Below are positions 21,837-26,295 of a stretch of DNA of 26,295 nt, piece after piece. Position 1 is the first letter of the stretch. Every line of letters starts with the position of its first letter. Origin of the DNA: Caryophanales bacterium UBA4694 (GTDB taxonomy: Bacteria; Bacillota_I; Bacilli_A; RFN20; CAG-288); the NCBI GenBank assembly GCA_002404835.1, contig DHKM01000058.1:1-26295 (forward strand), written 5' to 3'. The notes beneath the pieces are model-generated. The model was given only the letters and a program-made list of their open reading frames with translations. It had not been told where the DNA came from and searched no databases. The position numbers were made by a program, and so were the translations under genes.

Positions 21837-24452
21837 ATGACCATTGGTGAATTTTTAAGTCAGAGACGTAAACAGCTTGGTTTGTCTTACGATAAGGTCG
21901 GAGTGAGCCTGAATTATACTGGGCAGGCGATTTATCGTTACGAAAAAGGCAAAGTGAAAGTGAGTCTTGAAAACGTCATTCCTCTTTGTAAGGCATTGGA
22001 TATGTCCGTTGCCTCGTTTTTCCGCATGGACATCGATCGGATCGAGCCTTTTGTGGAAGGAGAGTTTTTTTCTCAAAAGCAGTTTTCATCCCATCTGAGT
22101 CAGAGATTCCATAGGGAAGCTGTTGACTTTGATGCTCTTTCCCTGAAAATGAGGACTTCCAAGCAGAGAATCCTGAACTGGCTGGACGGGAGCTCTCTTC
22201 CTACGGTCGAGGAACTGATGGTTCTTGCGGATGTTCTTCTGGATGATCCTGTGGATCTTTTCTTCGGAAGGAACAAGGAGGTTCCTGTCTCTCAGCCGAT
22301 GCCTGCATTCTATTCCGGACATGAATCTATCCACGTTTCGGTTTCAAACGGTTTTCGGAGGAGAATGATAGCCTGTGTCTGTTCGATGGCTGCGATTCTT
22401 CTTCTGGTCTGTGGCAGTTCTTTCTTCTTTGCTTCAAAAGCGAATCGGGTTGCCGACAAGCCGACTGGCGATGATGTGAAGACGGATTTGGATTCGACAG
22501 ACAAAACGCAACCTTCCGGTGGCGATTCTTCTTTTGTCAATCCACCGGATGAACCCGATTCTTCCAAAGGGGAATCTCCTTCTATCGAATCCCCTTCTGA
22601 AAATCCGGTCAGGGATATTTATTACTCTGTCTTTGTTCGGGCATATGACTGCGAGCTGGATTCAGATATTCCGGAGCTGAGTCAGGAAATCCAGGTGAAA
22701 CCAGGTGAATGTGTTTCCGGCCTGGACCTGAATGCGGAGCATTACCAGTTTGTGACGTTGGAGGATGCCGACGGTTATGCTTTTGATTTGGATACACCGA
22801 TTTATCAGAATACGGTCATCAAAGCCGAGTACATCCGCAGGAGTTACAATGTTGTTTTCTATACGCAGGTTGACCGGGCTACCATCCTCTCTTCTCAGAC
22901 GGTGAAATATCTCGACTCTGCCAAAGAACCTGAATACCCATATGTCTTGGGACGTGAATTTCTTCGATGGAGTCAGGATTTCCATGACGTCCAGTCCAAT
23001 CTCGAAATTTATCCTCTTTATTCGATTCCTTCCTATCAGATCACTTTGGATTTTGATGGAGGCAATGTCGATGGCCAGACCGACAATATGAAACTGAATG
23101 ACTTGGATATGGTGAATCTGGATTCTCTTCCGGCTCCCGAGAAGGAGGGATATACTTTCCTTTATTATGCCTATGAGGGAAAGAAGGTGGACAGGAATAC
23201 GGTCTTCCGTTCTTCTTTCGTGACTTTGGTAGCTGTTTATGAAGCGAATGAATATACGATCCGTTTTCGGGGAAGTTCCCAGATCCTGAAGGTAAGGTAT
23301 CAGTCGGCTTTCCCTTCTCTTCCTTCAAGTCTCGATGATGGAAGTTCTGTGGATGGGTGGTATTATCAGAATGATAGGATTTCCTCTTCTTCTGTCTATT
23401 GTTATCCGTATGACATCACTTTGTCTTCTTTCTCTTTCCTGAAGGTAGATGAATGCGACTGCTCTCTTAAGCCGGATGGAACGTATCGGTTGGACAAGGT
23501 CAACGTTTCCAGGAATGGTATCGTCGATCTTTCGACAATCGGTGGGATAGAGATATCTGAGATCATGACGGGTGCTGTTTCCGATTGCGATTCTTTGACT
23601 ACTCTTGTCTTCAATCAGAAGAAAATCAAGATCCATAGCGGCGCCTTTTCGAATCTTTCTTCTCTTCGCCAGGTCTATTTCAATCAAATCGGATCGGACA
23701 GCGTGTTCGATCGGAATGTTTTTTCCGGGTGTGACTTGGATTATCTTGTCTCCGGCAATCCGATCGGAACCGACAGGAAATATCTGAAACTCAAAGACTA
23801 TGGAATTGTAGGAAAAGATACGTTCCGCTTCGGATTCAACGACAATGTCGTGAATATGCCGGATGGATTCACCGAAGATTTCGGTATTCTTGGAGAATTC
23901 GATACGGGAAATAACCTGAAAAAGATCAATGACAGTCAGCTTTCTATTAAAGGGTGCACGATCCGGAAGTTTGTTCCGGGAGTCTCTCTTGAGGATGCGA
24001 CTTTGAATCTTCCTGACATCGACCAGGATGAGATGGCATTCTGTGGATCTGGATATACCTGTCTTGTCCGTTTTGTCGGTGATAAGCTAGGTCATATCGG
24101 AAGGTTCAGCATGGAGAACGGAGCCTATAAGACTTCTGCTGCCATTGGACCTTTGTGTGTCGACGAATTCGATTTTTCAAGAGCGAGCATCTTCAATATG
24201 AATACGAACGTCATTTATGCGAAGAAGGGTTCGATTTCCCAATATGTGAGTAGTGGCACGTTTGCAAACTATGATACGGAAAAGCTCCAACTGAATATCT
24301 ACGGCAGTGAGAGATTGAGCATTTCGAACCAAAGGTCGGATTTTGTGCTTGACCCAATGAATACGGAGATTTTTTTCCACAAGGAATCCAGGGTCAGCGA
24401 AGACAGGCTTGTGGATTATCCGATGGAACTTCTTACCTTCTTTGCCGACTGA
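21837..24452 (+). CDS. membrane-spanning double-HTH regulator with extracellular InlB-like and LRR domains
   Basis: The product is 871 aa. Residues 4-62 are an XRE-type HTH (IGEFLSQRRKQLGLSYDKVG, with QAIYRYEKGKVKVSLENVIPL as recognition region). About 80-143 repeat the fold in divergent form (SKQRILNWLDGSSLPTVEEL, ending DPVDLFFG). One TM lies at about 177-199. Residues 204-258 are a Ser/Asp/Pro linker. Outside, about 260-545 hold beta repeats of the InlB_B/Flg_new kind (YNVVFYTQ, YQITLDFDGG with EKEGYTF, YTIRFRGSS). About 560-650 look like BspA-type LRR_5 (GAVSDCDSLTTLVF, GAFSNLSSLRQVYF), and the rest is beta-rich. It is probably a one-component sensor reporting surface contact to DNA. ATG 21837 fits the leaderless promoter; the upstream TTG has no support. 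Confidence 0.85.
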   Translation: MTIGEFLSQRRKQLGLSYDKVGVSLNYTGQAIYRYEKGKVKVSLENVIPLCKALDMSVASFFRMDIDRIEPFVEGEFFSQKQFSSHLSQRFHREAVDFDALSLKMRTSKQRILNWLDGSSLPTVEELMVLADVLLDDPVDLFFGRNKEVPVSQPMPAFYSGHESIHVSVSNGFRRRMIACVCSMAAILLLVCGSSFFFASKANRVADKPTGDDVKTDLDSTDKTQPSGGDSSFVNPPDEPDSSKGESPSIESPSENPVRDIYYSVFVRAYDCELDSDIPELSQEIQVKPGECVSGLDLNAEHYQFVTLEDADGYAFDLDTPIYQNTVIKAEYIRRSYNVVFYTQVDRATILSSQTVKYLDSAKEPEYPYVLGREFLRWSQDFHDVQSNLEIYPLYSIPSYQITLDFDGGNVDGQTDNMKLNDLDMVNLDSLPAPEKEGYTFLYYAYEGKKVDRNTVFRSSFVTLVAVYEANEYTIRFRGSSQILKVRYQSAFPSLPSSLDDGSSVDGWYYQNDRISSSSVYCYPYDITLSSFSFLKVDECDCSLKPDGTYRLDKVNVSRNGIVDLSTIGGIEISEIMTGAVSDCDSLTTLVFNQKKIKIHSGAFSNLSSLRQVYFNQIGSDSVFDRNVFSGCDLDYLVSGNPIGTDRKYLKLKDYGIVGKDTFRFGFNDNVVNMPDGFTEDFGILGEFDTGNNLKKINDSQLSIKGCTIRKFVPGVSLEDATLNLPDIDQDEMAFCGSGYTCLVRFVGDKLGHIGRFSMENGAYKTSAAIGPLCVDEFDFSRASIFNMNTNVIYAKKGSISQYVSSGTFANYDTEKLQLNIYGSERLSISNQRSDFVLDPMNTEIFFHKESRVSEDRLVDYPMELLTFFAD

Positions 24453-24564
24453 TTGTTCTTTCTTTGTCTCTCTGAAATTGTTTGTTGCCTTTACAGATTG
24501 CACCATAATGTAATTACGGAGTGTCTGTGAAGGGCTTACAGGATTTCGGAGAGCTTTTTCTATT

Positions 24565-24570
24565 TATAAT
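24565..24570 (+). promoter_or_regulatory. -10 element of the Ntn-hydrolase gene
   Basis: TATAAT stands 35 bases before the ATG at 24606, with the ribosome site AAAGGAAA between. The -35 zone 17 bases upstream is weak. Confidence 0.45.
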
Positions 24571-24605
24571 AATGCCCTTTGAAGTCACCTGAAAGGAAAC
24601 AAAGA

Positions 24606-25835
24606 ATGAAACTTTATAAGAAAATCATTTTGGGAGTGACGGTTTCCGTCGTCTCTCTTGCTGCTATTGCCTGCGGTACCATCTATGGTGTCTGGCATGA
24701 TGAAATCAATACGATATGTTCGGTCAAGCTCCTTTCCGATTCCGACAAGGAAAACCAGGAGGGAAAGGTCTATGAGATGACCGTTTCCGGCGGATTCTAT
24801 TTCGACGAGTTTTTGAAGACAGGTGCCAAGAACGATTCCGACCTGATCAACTATATCGTCAATCATATCACCAAGGGTGTGATTCCGGTCAAGATGACTC
24901 CTCCTACCATCGGTTGTTCGGCTTTTACTGCTGTCCAGGAAGACAACGGCCATCATCTGTTCGGTAGGAACTACGATATGTCAGAGACTTCCGCAGTGAT
25001 CGTCAAGACGAACCCGGGAAATGGAAGGCATGCCAGTGTTTCGACTGCCGACTTGAGGTATATCGGTCTTGGAGACGGCAATATGTCTTCCCTGATCAAG
25101 AAGGTGACTTCGCTTGCTGCCTGCTATACTCCGCTTGATGGAATCAACGATGCCGGTGTGAGCTGCGGTATTTTCATGTCCTATCAGGGGGTGAAGGATG
25201 ATACTGGCAAGAAGAAGGTCGTTGCCACGGATCAGAATACCGAAAAGGTGGACCTCACCAGCACGACGATGCTGAGAATGGTCCTCGACTATGCTTCCAG
25301 CGTCGATGAGGCAGTAAAGCTTGTCGAGCAGTACGATCTTCATGATTCGGCATCGACTTCGTTCCACTATATGATTGCCGACAAGAGCGGTGCCAGTGCT
25401 ATTTTGGAATGGGTGAACGGGACTTCCGATACGGACAACGATGGTTCGAAAAGGACGCTCAAGGTCTACCGCAATACGGATAGTTACGGAGAGAAGTCTT
25501 CCGAAGAGAAGTTCCAGTGGGTCACCAATTTCCTGGTGACTCCGGATTACTATGCCTTAGATTCAGAGAAGGCTGGATTCGACCGTTATCAGGCTATCCA
25601 TAAGGCCATCAATGCGGATGGAAGCAACAATGAGGGCAAGATGTCCTATCAGGGTGCTTTGGATGTTCTTAAGATGGTCGGAAGAAGGAACTGGGGAAAG
25701 AATCATGAACAAAGCAAGACAAGTGTGACTCCCTGGTCTGCCCTCTATGATCTGGATTCTCTTTCCGTGACGTGGGTCGGAAACGAGAATTTCGACGATG
25801 AGAAGAAGATTTTCCATTATTCCCTGAAGAAATAG
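24606..25835 (+). CDS. membrane-anchored linear amide C-N hydrolase (Ntn, choloylglycine hydrolase/NAAA-like)
   Basis: The product is 409 aa from ATG 24606, after AAAGGAAA. A TTG start at 24579 is less likely. The N-terminal segment (KKIILGVTVSVVSLAAIACG, 5-24) is an anchor, and AIAC is a poor lipobox. About 80 polar residues precede the presumed nucleophile C104 in TIGCSAF. GHHLFGRNYDM supplies R121 and D124, matching the C2/R18/D21 spacing of bile salt hydrolase within one residue, and DGINDAGVSCGIFM matches the next conserved block. In this superfamily the Cys must be N-terminal, so residues 1-103 would be a propeptide removed by self-cleavage, as in acid amidases. The substrate (bile salt, N-acyl amide, beta-lactam or lactone) is not determined. 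Confidence 0.82.
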   Translation: MKLYKKIILGVTVSVVSLAAIACGTIYGVWHDEINTICSVKLLSDSDKENQEGKVYEMTVSGGFYFDEFLKTGAKNDSDLINYIVNHITKGVIPVKMTPPTIGCSAFTAVQEDNGHHLFGRNYDMSETSAVIVKTNPGNGRHASVSTADLRYIGLGDGNMSSLIKKVTSLAACYTPLDGINDAGVSCGIFMSYQGVKDDTGKKKVVATDQNTEKVDLTSTTMLRMVLDYASSVDEAVKLVEQYDLHDSASTSFHYMIADKSGASAILEWVNGTSDTDNDGSKRTLKVYRNTDSYGEKSSEEKFQWVTNFLVTPDYYALDSEKAGFDRYQAIHKAINADGSNNEGKMSYQGALDVLKMVGRRNWGKNHEQSKTSVTPWSALYDLDSLSVTWVGNENFDDEKKIFHYSLKK

Positions 25836-25848
25836 AGAAATTCAATCT

Positions 25849-25907
25849 GCCCTCCTTTTGAAGCAAGGCACTAGAGGAACTCTTCCTGTAGCTATAGGAG
25901 GGCTTTT
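25849..25907 (+). terminator. terminator after the Ntn hydrolase
   Basis: GCCCTCCT (25849-25856) pairs perfectly with AGGAGGGC (25896-25903), followed by TTTT. The enclosed 39 bases can form further pairing. Confidence 0.6.
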
Positions 25908-25938
25908 GGATGTCTTGGATCAAGGATTTTAAAAAATT

Positions 25939-26003
25939 AAAAAACATAGGAACCTATCGAGATCCTTTCGGAATCTGAGACAGAAATAGGTCCTATGTTT
26001 TTT
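25939..26003. terminator. bidirectional terminator between convergent genes
   Basis: AAAAAACATAGGAACCTAT at 25939-25957 and its inverse at 25986-26003 match over 18 bases with one bulged A, and enclose a smaller hairpin (GATCC-TTTC-GGAATC). A run on one side and T run on the other let it work for both strands. Confidence 0.75.
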
Positions 26004-26034
26004 ATATGGAGAACTGTATTATCGTTTGATTTTG

Positions 26035-26054
26035 CTGAATCTTATAAGATTCAG
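26035..26054. repeat. 20-base perfect palindrome
   Basis: CTGAATCTTATAAGATTCAG overlaps the stop codon of the minus-strand gene at the right edge. No T run follows on either strand, so it is not a standard terminator. Confidence 0.6.
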
Positions 26055-26295
26055 AATTGAAAAAGAATCCATTGGGCAAGGATGATGGATAGATTTGCCA
26101 CTGCAGCTTTGTTGAACATGGAATCATAGTCTACATTGGCGGTACCTACGATATTCACATATAGGATGGTGAAAAGACAGATCAGGATGGCTGCTAGGGA
26201 TAGTACCAAGTGGAGTATATCGAAGAGAAACAATTTTTTTCTTTCATGATTTTGAACTGTTTATAGGCATTCGATAGGGAAACGGGAATGCAGAA
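26051..26295 (-). CDS. partial membrane protein, possible frameshift
   Basis: This is the C-terminal part of a gene entering from the right edge. From the edge one frame reads FCIPVSLSNAYKQFKIMKEK, then meets seven A residues (T run at 26234-26240). The next frame continues LFLFDILHLVLSLAAILICL with two hydrophobic segments and ends at TGA 26051-26053. Read alone, the second part would need a TTG start without a ribosome site. One missing base in the A run would join both parts into a natural polytopic protein. It is therefore a frameshifted gene, a slippage site, or a sequencing error. Family not recognised. Confidence 0.4.

Noticed and set aside
1618..24487. The 15-base string CTGAAATTGTTTGTT occurs near 1619 and near 24473, both just after genes
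   Set aside because: Two copies of a low-complexity T-rich string are weak evidence of a repeat, and no dyad or further copy was noticed.
1..26295. Mycoplasma genetic code (TGA as Trp), because unknown membrane proteins and AT-rich parts recall Mollicutes
   Set aside because: Genes use TGG for Trp and several end at TGA in the right place (kduI, the right-edge gene).
1..26295. tRNA, rRNA, CRISPR array, insertion sequence or integrase
   Set aside because: None seen: no regularly spaced repeats, no transposase motifs and no cloverleaf-like runs.

Overview
The window looks like a chromosomal segment from a low-to-moderate-GC Gram-positive bacterium (Bacillota). A gut or rumen lineage near the Erysipelotrichia/Bacilli is my best guess. 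Evidence seen: strong AGGAGG-type ribosome binding sites, a lipobox solute-binding lipoprotein with LplB/YtcP-type permeases and an MsmX-type ATPase, a perfect match to the Bacillota CcpA cre consensus, and surface proteins with InlB-like and BspA-type leucine-rich repeats. TGA is used as a stop and TGG as Trp, so the mycoplasma code does not apply. The exact taxon cannot be read from the window.

Main theme: uptake and breakdown of pectin (oligogalacturonides). A leader of about 665 bp (4628-5292) carries three copies of the palindrome TTGTATACAA, an extended -10 promoter and a cre site at the presumed +1. It precedes a tightly packed, same-strand run of 14 genes, 5293-18220. In order these are: a 6-TM protein; two CUT1 ABC permeases; a 731-aa binding lipoprotein; an intercistronic hairpin; two unknown membrane proteins; an MsmX/UgpC-type ATPase; two more unknown membrane proteins; a GH28 polygalacturonase without a signal peptide; a PucR/CdaR-type HTH protein; KDPG aldolase; a GntR/FCD regulator; and KduI, closed by an intrinsic terminator at 18234-18260. 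To the left lie a cytoplasmic-type pectin methylesterase (1631-2596, minus) and a divergent sugar-phosphate isomerase/epimerase (2654-3484). Together they suggest that methylated oligogalacturonides are imported nearly intact, then de-esterified and cut in the cytoplasm, with products entering the 2-keto-3-deoxygluconate route. The uronate isomerase/reductase/dehydratase, KduD and KdgK steps are not in this window.

Left edge: two small secreted or anchored proteins of unknown function (minus) and a divergent TetR regulator, with an inverted repeat overlapping the -35 of the minus promoter. An AAA_14/DUF4143 ATPase at 3544-4627 is a pseudogene with several separate lesions.

Right part: downstream of the pectin operon is a hairpin-dense stretch with a 35-aa hydrophobic ORF (18386-18493). 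It is covered at its start by a well-formed minus-strand promoter-to-terminator unit, a candidate type I toxin-antitoxin locus. Then come a Sel1/TPR-like protein, a convergent acyltransferase-3-like membrane protein lacking the usual His, an AT-rich secreted protein with a Gly/Ala-rich hydrophobic hairpin plus a small membrane protein, an 871-aa membrane-spanning protein joining two cytoplasmic XRE-type HTH domains to an extracellular InlB-like/LRR region, a membrane-anchored Ntn hydrolase with a propeptide-like N-terminus, and the end of a partial membrane protein gene with a possible frameshift. The most unusual items are the HTH-TM-LRR protein, the small-peptide/antisense-RNA unit and the set of unknown membrane proteins built into the pectin ABC operon.
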